Below, one piece after another: positions 35,208 through 44,211 of a stretch of 63,479 bases of DNA. A program made the position numbers and the translations under genes. Numbering within the stretch: the first letter of the stretch is position 1; every line of letters begins with the position of its first letter. This DNA is from Rhizobium sp. Q54 (GTDB lineage Bacteria > Pseudomonadota > Alphaproteobacteria > Rhizobiales > Aestuariivirgaceae): positions 1 through 63,479 of the forward strand of contig CAMDBX010000015.1 in the NCBI GenBank assembly GCA_945889445.1, in the 5' to 3' direction. The notes under the pieces are model-generated. The model was not told the DNA's origin. It saw only the letters and a program-made list of their open reading frames with translations, and ran no database searches.

Positions 35208-35687
35208 ATGCAGACTGCCTATCCACGATACCAATGGCTCGTTCTCGCGGGCTTAATCCTGCTCTGCCTCGCCGTTGGCTCCATCGGCGGCTTCGCCACG
35301 CAGAATTCCATCGATACCTGGTACTCGACGCTCAACAAGCCCTCGTGGAACCCGCCCAACTGGGTTTTTGCGCCGGTGTGGACACTGCTCTACATCATCA
35401 TGGGCATCGCCGCCTGGCTCGTCTGGCGCACCAAGGACCGCATCGGCCCCGCCATGCTGCTGTTCTTCGCCCAGCTGGGCTTCAACCTGTTGTGGACGCT
35501 GGTCTTTTTCGGCCTGCGCTCACCGGGCTGGGCGCTGGTCGAGGTTGTCTTCCTGGTTGGCTCTGTGCTGCTCACCATGCTGGCCTTCCTCGGCCGGCAG
35601 AAAACAGCGGGCTGGCTCTTCGTGCCCTATCTCGCCTGGGTCAGCTTTGCGGCAGTCCTGAACGCGGCGATCTGGTGGCTGAACTGA
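35208..35687 (+). CDS. tspO: TspO/MBR family tryptophan-rich sensory protein
   Basis: A five-helix membrane protein of 159 residues that binds porphyrins and cholesterol-like ligands and is linked to oxygen or stress signalling. Family motifs are KPSWNPPNWVFAPVWTLLY and WRTKD, then LNLLW-type FNLLWTLVFFGLRSPGWAL. The tryptophan content is high, as usual. ATG 35208 is used; GTG 35199, overlapping the zevB end, is an alternative. Whether it belongs functionally to the zinc cluster is unknown, although the spacing implies cotranscription. Confidence 0.9.
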   Translation: MQTAYPRYQWLVLAGLILLCLAVGSIGGFATQNSIDTWYSTLNKPSWNPPNWVFAPVWTLLYIIMGIAAWLVWRTKDRIGPAMLLFFAQLGFNLLWTLVFFGLRSPGWALVEVVFLVGSVLLTMLAFLGRQKTAGWLFVPYLAWVSFAAVLNAAIWWLN

Positions 35688-35700
35688 CGCCACGCCGCGG

Positions 35701-38700
35701 TCAGTGAAAATCCCGGCTCTTCGGAATCACGCGCACCTGCCGCGGGTGGCGCGCCGGGGGTTGCTGCTGGTGCGGGTCGGGTCCCGGCCTTGCCACCTCG
35801 TCGGCGCGTGCCAGCGGGTTCCTGAGTAGCGTTCCCTCCTCTGTCAGCAGCGCCAGCCAGTCAGAATGGTCCTCGATGGTGCTTGCAACCACGTGGATGA
35901 TGTCGCCCGTCCGCTGCACGCGACCTCTGATAAGCATTAATCGCGCGCCCATCACCACGGCGCGGTGGCTTTCCAGCACCTGTGGCCAGATCACCGCGTT
36001 GCAGACCGAGAACTCGTCCTCCAGCGTGAGGAAGACAACGCCCTTGGCCGAGCCCGGCCGCTGCCGCACCAGCACGACACCCGCCACCGTGACGGACGCA
36101 CCGTTGCGCAGGGTCTTGAGCTTCGCCGTGTCCGTCACCTTGCGCTCAGTGCACAGGCTGCGGAGGAACTGCATGGGGTGCGCCTTCAGGGAGAGTTTCA
36201 GCGTCTGATAATCATTCACCACATGCTCGGAGAGCGGCATGTCAGGAAGCACCACATCTCCCTCCTCCCCCTGCTCGCGCGTATCGGCGAAGGCGAAGAG
36301 CGGCAGCGCCTTGGATTTCGCCAGCGCCTTCACCTCCCACAGCGCTGCGCGCCGGTCGAGGCCCAGCGAGCGGAAGCAGTCGGCAGAGGCGAGTTTCTCA
36401 AGACCGCCAACAGGCACGCCAAAGGCCTGGAGATCGGCGATGGTCAGCGGCTTCTTCTGCGAGCGGTACTGTAGCAGCAAGGCCGCATCGGCCGCCTTGA
36501 GGCCATCGACCTCCCGCAGGCCCAGGCGGATCGCGGCGCGGTCACCCCGTGATGGCGCTTCGAGGATCGAGTCCCAGCGCGAGAAGCTGACGTCAACCGC
36601 CTTGACCTCCACCCCATGCTCGCGCGCATCGCGCACGATCTGGGCGGGCGCATAGAAACCCATGGGCTGGGAATTCAAGAGCGAGGCCGCGAAGACCTCC
36701 GGATAGTGATGTTTGAGCCATGACGAGACATAGACCAGATGCGCGAAGCTCGCGGCATGGCTCTCGGGGAAGCCGTATTCGCCGAATCCCTTGATCTGGT
36801 TAAAACAGCGCGCCGCAAACGCCGCGTCATAGCCGCGCTCCACCATGCGGCTCACCATCTTCTGTTCCAGCCTGCCGATGGTGCCACGGCGGCGGAAAGT
36901 GGCCATGGCTTTGCGCAATTCGTTCAATTCCCCCGCCGTGAATTCAGCAGCGACCATCGCAAGCTTCATCGCCTGTTCCTGGAACAGCGGCACGCCCTTG
37001 GTGCGGCCGAGGACCTGGCGCAGTTCATCAGCAGGGCCAAAATCCGGGTGCGGTGCCGGATAGTCTTCGGGCTCCAGCCCATCACGCCGCCTCAAGTAAG
37101 GATGCACCATGTCGCCCTGGATGGGGCCGGGCCTGACGATCGCCACCTCGATGACGAGATCATAAAAGCACTGCGGCTTGAGGCGCGGCAGCATGTTCAT
37201 CTGCGCCCGGCTTTCCACCTGAAACACACCGACGGAGTCTGCCTTGCACAGCATGTCATAGACCGCCTTGTCCTCGCGCGGCAGCGTGGCAAGGGAATAT
37301 TTGAGGCCGTACCAGCCCTCCATCATCTCGAAGCTCTTCTGGATGCAGGTGAGCATGCCCAAGGCCAGAACGTCGATCTTCAGAATGCCCAGCGTGTCGA
37401 TGTCGTCCTTGTCCCATTCGATGAAGGTGCGATCCTCCATCGCGCCATTGCCGATGGGCACCGTCTCGTCGAGCCTGCCCTTGGTGAGGATGAAGCCGCC
37501 CACATGCTGCGAGAGATGGCGCGGGAAGCCCTGGATGTCGTCGGCCAGTTCAATCACCTTGGCGAGCAGCGGATCATCGGGGTCGAGGCCCGCTTCCTGA
37601 AGCCTGCCATTGTGCATCTCCTCGCGCATCTGGCCCCAGACGATGCCGGCGAGCGTGGCCGTCACATCTTCCGAAAGCCCCATCACCTTGCCCACCTCGC
37701 GCATGGCGGAGCGGCCGCGATAGGTGATCACCGTGGCGGCAAGTCCCGCGCGTTCGCGGCCATAGCGGGCATAGATGTACTGGATCACCTGCTCGCGCCG
37801 TTCATGCTCGAAGTCGACGTCGATGTCGGGCGGTTCCTTTCGCTCCTCCGAGATGAAGCGCTCGAACAGAAGCTCGATCTGGTTGGGGTCGACCGCCGTG
37901 ATCCCAATGACATAGCAGACAGTGGAATTGGCGGCCGACCCCCGCCCCTGGCACAGGATCGGGGGATCCTGCGTTCGGGCGAACTGCACGATGTCGTGGA
38001 CAGTGAGGAAGTAAGGTGCGTAGTTGAGCCTCTCGATGAGGATGAGTTCCTTGGCGATGCTCTCCCTCACCTTCTGCGGGATGCCATCCGGGTAACGCTC
38101 CTGCGCCCCCTCCCATGCCAGATGTGTGAGATGCGCCTGAGGTGTCGAGCCCTGCGGGATCGGCTCTTCCGGGTATTCGTACTTGAGCTCCTCCAGCGAG
38201 AAGCGGCAGGCCTTGGCGATGGCCAGCGTGTTGGCAATGGCCGAAGGGTGGTCGCGGAACAGGCGGGCCATCTCGTCGGGCGTTTTGATGTGACGCTCGG
38301 CATTGGCCTCGAGCAGGTAACCGGCTTCAGAGATGGTGACACCCTCGCGGATCGCCGTCACCACGTCCTGCAGCACGCGGCGGGACGAATGGTGATAGAG
38401 CACGTCATTGGTGGCGAGCAGCCCCGTCTGGTTCCGCTGCGCCAGTTCGGCGAGGCGGTTGATGCGCTCCTTGTCATCGCCGCGATAATGATGGCTCACC
38501 GCGAGGTAGAGCGGTGCCTTGAGGCGCCTGCGGATATCGGAGAGGTGATCGGCCCCTTCGGAGAGAAGTGCCAAGATCATGCCCGGCGCATGGGCATAGA
38601 CGTCCTCCAGCGTGATGAGGCACTGGCCCTTCTCCGCGCGGCGCTGGCCCATGCTGAGCAGGCGGCACAGCGCGCCATAGGCCTGGCGGTTGGTGGGGTA

Positions 38701-38937
38701 GGCCAGAAGCGAAATCCCCGGTTCAACCAAATCCAACCGCGCACCGACGATGAAGGGCAGTTCCGCATCCTTCGCCGCCGCATGTGCCCGTACCACGCCG
38801 GCCAGCGTGTTGCGGTCGGTCACCGCAATTGCCGCAACGCCTAAATGCTTCGCCTGCATGGCGATCTCTTCCGGGTGAGAGGCCCCACGCAGGAAGGAGA
38901 AGTTGCTGGTGCACTGGAGCTCGGCATAATTCGTCAT
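35701..38937 (-). CDS. dnaE2: Error-prone DNA polymerase DnaE2
   Basis: A C-family polymerase for SOS-induced translesion synthesis with ImuA and ImuB. The 1078-residue protein begins MTNYAELQCTSNFSFLRGAS, giving an N-terminal PHP domain. The polymerase palm motifs (ILCQGRGSAANSTVCYVIGI, PPDIDVDFEHERREQVIQYI), FQEQAMKLAM, HhH region and a C-terminal OB fold follow. It is shorter than replicative DnaE (about 1150-1200), as expected. The start codon overlaps the imuB stop by 4 bp. The open frame upstream of 38937 is an overprint of imuB. Confidence 0.95.
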   Translation of the reverse strand: MTNYAELQCTSNFSFLRGASHPEEIAMQAKHLGVAAIAVTDRNTLAGVVRAHAAAKDAELPFIVGARLDLVEPGISLLAYPTNRQAYGALCRLLSMGQRRAEKGQCLITLEDVYAHAPGMILALLSEGADHLSDIRRRLKAPLYLAVSHHYRGDDKERINRLAELAQRNQTGLLATNDVLYHHSSRRVLQDVVTAIREGVTISEAGYLLEANAERHIKTPDEMARLFRDHPSAIANTLAIAKACRFSLEELKYEYPEEPIPQGSTPQAHLTHLAWEGAQERYPDGIPQKVRESIAKELILIERLNYAPYFLTVHDIVQFARTQDPPILCQGRGSAANSTVCYVIGITAVDPNQIELLFERFISEERKEPPDIDVDFEHERREQVIQYIYARYGRERAGLAATVITYRGRSAMREVGKVMGLSEDVTATLAGIVWGQMREEMHNGRLQEAGLDPDDPLLAKVIELADDIQGFPRHLSQHVGGFILTKGRLDETVPIGNGAMEDRTFIEWDKDDIDTLGILKIDVLALGMLTCIQKSFEMMEGWYGLKYSLATLPREDKAVYDMLCKADSVGVFQVESRAQMNMLPRLKPQCFYDLVIEVAIVRPGPIQGDMVHPYLRRRDGLEPEDYPAPHPDFGPADELRQVLGRTKGVPLFQEQAMKLAMVAAEFTAGELNELRKAMATFRRRGTIGRLEQKMVSRMVERGYDAAFAARCFNQIKGFGEYGFPESHAASFAHLVYVSSWLKHHYPEVFAASLLNSQPMGFYAPAQIVRDAREHGVEVKAVDVSFSRWDSILEAPSRGDRAAIRLGLREVDGLKAADAALLLQYRSQKKPLTIADLQAFGVPVGGLEKLASADCFRSLGLDRRAALWEVKALAKSKALPLFAFADTREQGEEGDVVLPDMPLSEHVVNDYQTLKLSLKAHPMQFLRSLCTERKVTDTAKLKTLRNGASVTVAGVVLVRQRPGSAKGVVFLTLEDEFSVCNAVIWPQVLESHRAVVMGARLMLIRGRVQRTGDIIHVVASTIEDHSDWLALLTEEGTLLRNPLARADEVARPGPDPHQQQPPARHPRQVRVIPKSRDFH

Positions 38938-40436
38938 GCCGACAATCCGTGTACGTACCATTTCGGCTGCTCTTCGCCGGGCTCGCCATAAAGCCCCTCG
39001 CGGTAGAGCCAATAGCGGCGGCCATGCTCGTCCTCGATCACGTAATAATCGCGCGGGCGCTCGCCGGCAGTGAGGCGCCACCATTCCGGTGCCACGCGCT
39101 CCGGTCCCTGCGCCTTGACCACGCGGCGGGTGACGTGCCGCCATGTGAGGCGCATCGGTGGGCCGTCCGGCACGGCGGCCACAACCTTGGCAGGCTCCGG
39201 CGCCTCGAAGATCAGGAGCGGCCGCGCCGTAGATGCGGGACGAGAAGGCTTGGGCGGCAAAGTACGCGCAGAAGGGCGCGGCATCTCGGCGCGCTCGGGG
39301 ATGTGGCTTTCGACGTCTTCCAAGGCCACAAACTGCTGCTCGTGGCGGTTCAGCACACGGTCGTTCAGCTGTTCCAGCGCCAGCGTGCTGTCATCCTCGA
39401 GGAAACCATGCTGCTGCACGAGGGCCGCCGCCGTCTCGCGCGCCTCCAGCGTCATGGCGTCGATGCCGAAACCCGCATCCACCGTTTCGAGCTTGGGCTT
39501 CAGCACGCGCAGCATGTGTTTGGGGTCATGGGCCGCCACCGAGAAGCCCGCGGGAAGGTTGGCGCGCGAGCCATCGACACGGAATAGCTTGAGGATCAGC
39601 CGCAACGCGCCCTTGCCCGCCTTTTCGAGATCGCGGCAGAGCTGGTTGACCAGCCCCTCAAGAACGATTTCCAACCCTTCCGCATGAATGACCGGCTCCA
39701 TCAGCGCGCGATGCGCCATGAAGGAGGTGGGTGGATTGAGCGGGTTCAGCGGCTCGTCGCGCACCCCCATCATCTCGTCGAGACGGATCAGCACATTCTC
39801 GCCGATAGTCTCGCCGCGGAAGCGGCGGGCCAGCGAGGCGCGCGGAATGGCGAGCAGCGATCCAACCGTCTTGAGGCCGAGCCGCCGCAGCGTCTTTGCT
39901 GCGGTGCCATCGATGCGCAGTGCCTCGACGGGCAGCGACTGGATGTCCTTTGCTTCGTAACGCGCCAAGGCCCATGCGGCACCCAGCGTGGCGCCCTGCC
40001 CGATCCGGACGCTGAAGCCATATTGCGCCAGCCGCTGGCGCATCTCCGCCATCATGCGCTGCTCGCCGCCGAAGAGATGCGGCACGCCCGTCACGTCCAG
40101 CAGGATGCCGTCGGGCGCATCGGGTGCCACCCAGGGGCTGTAGCGCTCCATCCAGCGGCAGAGGCCCAAGAGGCTATTCATGTCGTCCTCCGGCTCATGC
40201 GGCTCGGTGAGAAGCTCCGGTAATTGCGCGCGCGCGTCCGCCAGCCGCATGCCGCGCATCAACCCGAAGCTGCGCGCCGTGGCATTGACCGCGATGAGGC
40301 GCAGGCCGGATTTGCCGCTTTCAACCAGCGCGAAGGGCAGGCCCTTGGCGGGCGGTTTCCGGCCCGTCTTGATCCGTGTCCGGATGAATCGCTCGACGGG
40401 AAACTCCGGGAACCAGAGAGAAACGAGACTGCGCAT
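38934..40436 (-). CDS. imuB: ImuB, catalytically inactive Y-family polymerase homologue
   Basis: A 500-residue protein that bridges ImuA, DnaE2 and the beta clamp in the mutasome. The N-terminus is MRSLVSLWFPEFPVERF. Y-family palm-like segments follow (LVESGKSGLRLIAVN, GILLDVTGVPHLFGGE), with thumb helix-hairpin-helix motifs (LRRLGLKTVGSLLAIPRASL). The acidic catalytic pair of active DinB/UmuC is not conserved, as in the family. A C-terminal ImuB tail ends YGEPGEEQPKWYVHGLSA. ATG 40436 is preferred, and imuA overlaps the 5' end by 116 bp. Confidence 0.9.
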   Translation of the reverse strand: MRSLVSLWFPEFPVERFIRTRIKTGRKPPAKGLPFALVESGKSGLRLIAVNATARSFGLMRGMRLADARAQLPELLTEPHEPEDDMNSLLGLCRWMERYSPWVAPDAPDGILLDVTGVPHLFGGEQRMMAEMRQRLAQYGFSVRIGQGATLGAAWALARYEAKDIQSLPVEALRIDGTAAKTLRRLGLKTVGSLLAIPRASLARRFRGETIGENVLIRLDEMMGVRDEPLNPLNPPTSFMAHRALMEPVIHAEGLEIVLEGLVNQLCRDLEKAGKGALRLILKLFRVDGSRANLPAGFSVAAHDPKHMLRVLKPKLETVDAGFGIDAMTLEARETAAALVQQHGFLEDDSTLALEQLNDRVLNRHEQQFVALEDVESHIPERAEMPRPSARTLPPKPSRPASTARPLLIFEAPEPAKVVAAVPDGPPMRLTWRHVTRRVVKAQGPERVAPEWWRLTAGERPRDYYVIEDEHGRRYWLYREGLYGEPGEEQPKWYVHGLSA

Positions 40437-41232
40437 GATGCCATTCCAAAGTCCAGGCGCCGGGGCGGCCGCCCCGGGCGCGGGTGAGTTCGATGTTCCA
40501 GCAGGGTGCGCCCGGTGCCGCCGCATCATGGGCGGGGCTCGACGAGGGCACGGCCGCCGCCGTCCAGCGCGTATGGCTGGCGGTGGCGGAGGCATCGGGC
40601 CTCGCGAAGGTGAGGATGGCGGCGCATTTGCCCGCAGCCGCCGCCAGCGACAGGCGCCTGGTGGTGGTGAGGTCGGCATGCGCCGCCTCGGCATCACCCA
40701 GAACGGCGGCCACCGCCCCCGATTTCAATGCCTCCTCCATGGTCCACAACAGGCTCGCGGGCTTCTTCAGCGTGATGGTCACGAAGCGGTGGCGCGGCAG
40801 GCCCAGCCGCTCCAGCCCGTGGCCATAGAGCCGCCCATGCTCGCGCTCATGGCTGCTCAGCCGGCACCACAGCAGCGGACGGCGTTCGCCCAAGTCGCTC
40901 AGCCGTCGGAGCGCCAGCGCCAGCGCGAATCCCATGACGGCGGGCTGGTCGCCATAAGCACGGGGGCTCACGTCATGCAGGCCGGAGCGCTGCAGCCCCT
41001 GCGCCGGCAAGTGGCGGTCGAGTTCGGCAAGCCCCGTCAGCCAAGGCTGGGCCCGGCTTTTCTGCCGCTCGAACTGGGCTTGCCCCTGCTCCAGCCGCGC
41101 GATGTGGGCGCGCAGCGTGTCGAGCAGCCGCGTGGCGTCCCCGCTCTCTTGATGAGCGGGGGGGCGGAAAGGAGTGACGGCAGCGCAAGCGTCTCCGCTC
41201 CGCGCAGCCTGATGTGCCGGTCCAATACGCAT
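40321..41232 (-). CDS. imuA: ImuA, RecA-like mutasome regulator
   Basis: A 303-residue RecA/SulA-like protein required for DnaE2-dependent mutagenesis. It has SGLHDVSPRAYGDQPAVMGF, PLLWCRLSSHEREHGRLYGH, LLWTMEEALKSGAVAAVLGD and the conserved C-terminal WNIELTRARGGRPGAWTLEW. I chose the ATG at 41232; the frame extends to a GTG at 41271, but that codon lies beyond the LexA box and would put the operator inside the gene. The last 116 bp overlap imuB, longer than needed for coupling. Confidence 0.87.
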   Translation of the reverse strand: MRIGPAHQAARSGDACAAVTPFRPPAHQESGDATRLLDTLRAHIARLEQGQAQFERQKSRAQPWLTGLAELDRHLPAQGLQRSGLHDVSPRAYGDQPAVMGFALALALRRLSDLGERRPLLWCRLSSHEREHGRLYGHGLERLGLPRHRFVTITLKKPASLLWTMEEALKSGAVAAVLGDAEAAHADLTTTRRLSLAAAAGKCAAILTFARPDASATASHTRWTAAAVPSSSPAHDAAAPGAPCWNIELTRARGGRPGAWTLEWHHAQSRFSLVPGVSRRAIHPDTDQDGPETARQGPALRAG

Positions 41233-41253
41233 GAGAACAACATGATCCAGAAT

Positions 41254-41268
41254 GTTCCTATTTTGTTC
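41254..41268. promoter_or_regulatory. LexA (SOS) box of the imuA-imuB-dnaE2 operon
   Basis: GTTC-CTATTTT-GTTC is an exact alphaproteobacterial LexA site (GTTC-N7-GTTC). It ends 22 bp upstream of the imuA ATG in an AT-rich patch, where it would cover the promoter. DNA damage should therefore induce the whole mutasome operon. Confidence 0.88.
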
Positions 41269-41332
41269 CACAGGGCGAGTGCGAAGTCAAGCGGAACGGA
41301 ATCGCAGGCTGGCGCAGGGCTGTCCGAAAGTG

Positions 41333-42349
41333 TCAGGGCCGGATGAGCAGCTTGCCGAAATTGCGCCCTTCCAGCAGGCCGATGAAGGCGGAAACGGTAT
41401 TGTCGATCCCCTCCACCACGTCCTCGCGGTACTTCATCTCGCCGGAAGCCACCCACGCCCCCATGTCGCGCAGGAAATCCTCACGCTGGGCCGCGAAGTC
41501 CGACACGATGAAGCCCTGGATGCGCAGCCGCTTCACCAGCACGCTGCGCAGCGCCACGCTGGAGCCCGGCCCGCCGCCCTCAACGCCATTGTACTGCGCA
41601 ATCAGCCCGCACACCGGCACGCGCGCGAAGTTGTTGAGCAAGGGCCGCACGAGGTCCCACACCTGGCCCCCGACATTCTCGAAATAGATGTCGATGCCAC
41701 CGGGGCAGGCCGCCTTCAGCTGCTCACCGAAATCCGCCGCACGGTGGTCGAGCGCCACGTCGAAGCCCAGTTCCTCGCGGATGTAGCGCGTCTTCTCCGG
41801 CCCGCCCGCAATGCCCACGACGCGGCAGCCCTTGATCCGCCCGATTTGCCCCACGGCGGAGCCCACGGCCCCGCTCGCCGCCGCCACCACCAGCGTCTCG
41901 CCGGGCTTCGGCGTGCCGATGTTAAGAAGCCCGGTATAGGCCGTCATCCCCGGCATGCCGAGAATGCCAAGTGCGGTCGACACCGGCGCCAGCGCCGGAT
42001 CGATCTTGCGCAGGCCCTTGGCGCTCGCACGCGGGTGGGTCTGCCAGCCGGTTCCGGCCAGCACGATGTCACCCGGCTTGAACGCCGCGTCACGCGAGGC
42101 GAGCACCTCGCACACGCTGCCGCCTTCCATCACGCCGCCGGGTTCCAGCGCCTGCGCATAGGAGGGGCCCGCATCCATGCGGCCGCGCATGTAAGGGTCG
42201 AGCGAGAAGAACAAGGTCTTGAGCAGAACGCCGCCGTCGGGCGCATCGTACGGCTCCTCCACCTCTTCCATGCTGAAGTTCTCAAGGCTTGGCATGCCGG
42301 TGGGGCGCGAGGCCATCACGATCCGCCGGTTCAGGATTGTCTCTGCCAT
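41333..42349 (-). CDS. NADP-dependent medium-chain oxidoreductase (CurA/leukotriene B4 dehydrogenase-like)
   Basis: A zinc-independent MDR-family enone reductase of 338 residues. The N-terminal substrate domain has FFSLDPYMRGRMD. The Rossmann segment is VVAAASGAVGSAVGQIGRIK, followed by GCRVVGIAGGPEK and YFENVGGQVWD. This pattern matches curcumin/dihydrocurcumin reductase and prostaglandin reductase relatives; the natural substrate is unknown. I prefer the ATG at 42349 because GGGAG is spaced 6 bases before it. It is divergent from the PCuAC-like gene. Confidence 0.88.
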   Translation of the reverse strand: MAETILNRRIVMASRPTGMPSLENFSMEEVEEPYDAPDGGVLLKTLFFSLDPYMRGRMDAGPSYAQALEPGGVMEGGSVCEVLASRDAAFKPGDIVLAGTGWQTHPRASAKGLRKIDPALAPVSTALGILGMPGMTAYTGLLNIGTPKPGETLVVAAASGAVGSAVGQIGRIKGCRVVGIAGGPEKTRYIREELGFDVALDHRAADFGEQLKAACPGGIDIYFENVGGQVWDLVRPLLNNFARVPVCGLIAQYNGVEGGGPGSSVALRSVLVKRLRIQGFIVSDFAAQREDFLRDMGAWVASGEMKYREDVVEGIDNTVSAFIGLLEGRNFGKLLIRP

Positions 42350-42421
42350 TGCCATCTCCCTTGCTGAAAGCCGACTATATGTGCAGCATCAACCAATGAC
42401 CACAGTGGTGCGAGGAAGGAA

Positions 42422-42859
42422 ATGCAGAGACGCGGCGTGATCGTGGGTCTTGCCGCAGCTGCCGCCTGGCCTGCCGCAGCACGCGCCCATTCCTACCGGC
42501 TGGGCGATATCGCCATCGGCCATGCCTGGGCGCTGCCCGCCCAGGTCTCGCGCGATGGGCAGGCCTTCGTGCCGCTGGTCAATGACGGAAAGGTGGCGGA
42601 TGAACTGGTAGCGGCGCGCTCATCCGTCTGCGGAGCAATCGAACTGCGGCGGAACAACCGTTACGATGATCCGCCGCTCAGTTCATTCCTGCTCGAACCC
42701 AGCAAGCCCTTGCCGATGCGGCCCACGGCGCGCCACCTCCGCCTCATGAGCCTCAGGGACCCGCTTCTCCTCGACCAGCGCTTCACCATCATCCTGGATT
42801 TCCTGAATGCCGGTGAAATGGAAGTCGAATTCCACGTCGAGAACGCGCCGGGCGACTGA
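42422..42859 (+). CDS. PCu(A)C-like periplasmic protein with degenerate copper site
   Basis: A 145-residue exported protein with a twin-Arg-containing signal peptide (MQRRGVIVGLAAAAAWPAAA). The PCuAC-like beta fold is recognisable from GDIAIGHAWALP, PLVNDGKVADELVAA and RFTIILDFLNAGEMEVEFHV. In copper chaperones of this family a His in the VELH strand and a downstream Met-rich pair bind Cu(I). Here VELH is IELR and the HIM motif reads HLR, so most ligands are lost. It could serve a role other than copper delivery. The neighbours give no copper context. Confidence 0.6.
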   Translation: MQRRGVIVGLAAAAAWPAAARAHSYRLGDIAIGHAWALPAQVSRDGQAFVPLVNDGKVADELVAARSSVCGAIELRRNNRYDDPPLSSFLLEPSKPLPMRPTARHLRLMSLRDPLLLDQRFTIILDFLNAGEMEVEFHVENAPGD

Positions 42860-42864
42860 CGGCG

Positions 42865-44025
42865 TCAGAGATCGCCGGTCACGCACTTCCTGGCGAGTGC
42901 CTTGTACTGCTTCTCGGTGAACTGGATCGGGTTGCCGCCGGCGGACGGGTCCTTGATGGCCATCGCCGCCACCTCGTTGAGGCGCTTGGTGTCGATGCCG
43001 ATGTCCTTCAGCGCGTGGGGAATGCCGATTTCCTTGCGCAGCGCCAGGATCCACTTGAGGAAGCCGTTGAAGCCGCCCTTGATGCCGAGGTAGGCGGCGG
43101 CGCGCTCGATGTCCTTCTCGATCTTGCGGCGGTTGGCCTTCAGCACATAGGGCATGATGATGCCGTTGAGCAGGCCGTGGTGCGCGTCATAAAGGCCACC
43201 GAACGGGTGGGCCAGCGCGTGGATGCCACCAAGGCCGCGCTGGAAAGCGGTAGCGCCCATGGCGGAGGCGACCAGCATGTTGCCGCGCGCATCGAGGTCC
43301 TTCGGCTTCTTCACGGCCTTGGCGAGATTGTCCTTCACCAGCCGCATGCCCTCCAGCGCCACGCCTGCCGACCAGGGGTGATAGAAGGGTGCGCAATAGG
43401 CTTCGAGGTTATGCGCCAGCGCATCCATGCCGGTGGCGGCGGTCAGCTTCGGCGGCAGGCCGACGGTGAGCTCAGGGTCGAGCAACGCCACCTTCGGCAT
43501 CAGCTGCGGATGGAAGATGATCTTCTTCTCATGGGTGATCGGGTGGGTGACCACGCCGGCGCGGCCAACTTCCGAGCCCGTGCCGGCTGTCGTCGGCACG
43601 GCGATGATGGGCGAGATCAGCGAGGCGTCGGCCCTGGTCCACCAGTCGCCGATGTCTTCCAGTTCGAACACCGAAATCTTCTGCGAATGCATCAGCGCGA
43701 TGAGCTTGCCAACATCGAGGCCCGAACCGCCGCCAAGGGCGACGACGCCGTCATGCTTGCCGTCCTTGAACACCTTGCAGCCGGCGAGCACGTTTTCCTC
43801 AACCGGGTTGGGGCGCACGTCGGCGAAGAGCGCGGCCTTGAGGCCCGCCTGCTTCAGGTCGGCCATGATCTCCGCCACCATCGGCATGGCGGCAAGCCCC
43901 TTGTCGGTGACAACCAGCGGCCGCTTGATGCCGTTGGCCTTGCAGAACTCCGCGAGTTCCTTGATGCGGCCCGCGCCATACTTGATGGCGGTCGGATAAT
44001 TGATGTTGCGATTCGGAATGGCCAT
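42865..44025 (-). CDS. Iron-containing alcohol dehydrogenase
   Basis: A 386-residue group-III NAD(P)-dependent alcohol dehydrogenase. GGGSGLDVGKLIAL is the nucleotide-binding glycine motif. Metal-ligand histidines are in DALAHNLEAYCAPFYHPW and GGIHALAHPFGGLYDAHHG. Fe-ADHs oxidise or reduce short alcohols, diols and aldehydes; specificity is not readable. It lies downstream of the glutamine-synthetase-like operon in the same direction, separated by 186 bp and a palindromic repeat. It could process an aldehyde or alcohol from that locus. Confidence 0.9.
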   Translation of the reverse strand: MAIPNRNINYPTAIKYGAGRIKELAEFCKANGIKRPLVVTDKGLAAMPMVAEIMADLKQAGLKAALFADVRPNPVEENVLAGCKVFKDGKHDGVVALGGGSGLDVGKLIALMHSQKISVFELEDIGDWWTRADASLISPIIAVPTTAGTGSEVGRAGVVTHPITHEKKIIFHPQLMPKVALLDPELTVGLPPKLTAATGMDALAHNLEAYCAPFYHPWSAGVALEGMRLVKDNLAKAVKKPKDLDARGNMLVASAMGATAFQRGLGGIHALAHPFGGLYDAHHGLLNGIIMPYVLKANRRKIEKDIERAAAYLGIKGGFNGFLKWILALRKEIGIPHALKDIGIDTKRLNEVAAMAIKDPSAGGNPIQFTEKQYKALARKCVTGDL

Positions 44026-44087
44026 GGCGTGTCTCCTGATGTCGTCTGACTAGTATTTCCTGGTTTTTCAATCACCCACCCAATTGC

Positions 44088-44168
44088 CGTCATCCCGGCG
44101 CAGGCCGGGATCCAGCTTTCCGCGAGGCCGATGCCCGAAGCGGGACCCCGGCCTTCGCCGGGGTGACG
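44088..44168. repeat. GTCATCCCGG-type palindromic repeat, full copy
   Basis: The element runs from CGTCATCCCGGC to CCGGGGTGACG, inverted ends enclosing two hairpins (CCCGGC-gca-GGCCGGG, and CCCCGGCC-ttcg-CCGGGG). It is an abundant type of alphaproteobacterial intergenic repeat, as I recall it. A half copy is at 183-213 and a compact copy at 49231-49259. It lies between the glutamine-synthetase-like gene and the Fe-ADH gene. Confidence 0.65.
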
Positions 44169-44211
44169 CCATCAGGGGGAGCGGGAACGGATTCATGGGT
44201 TGTCGTAACGC

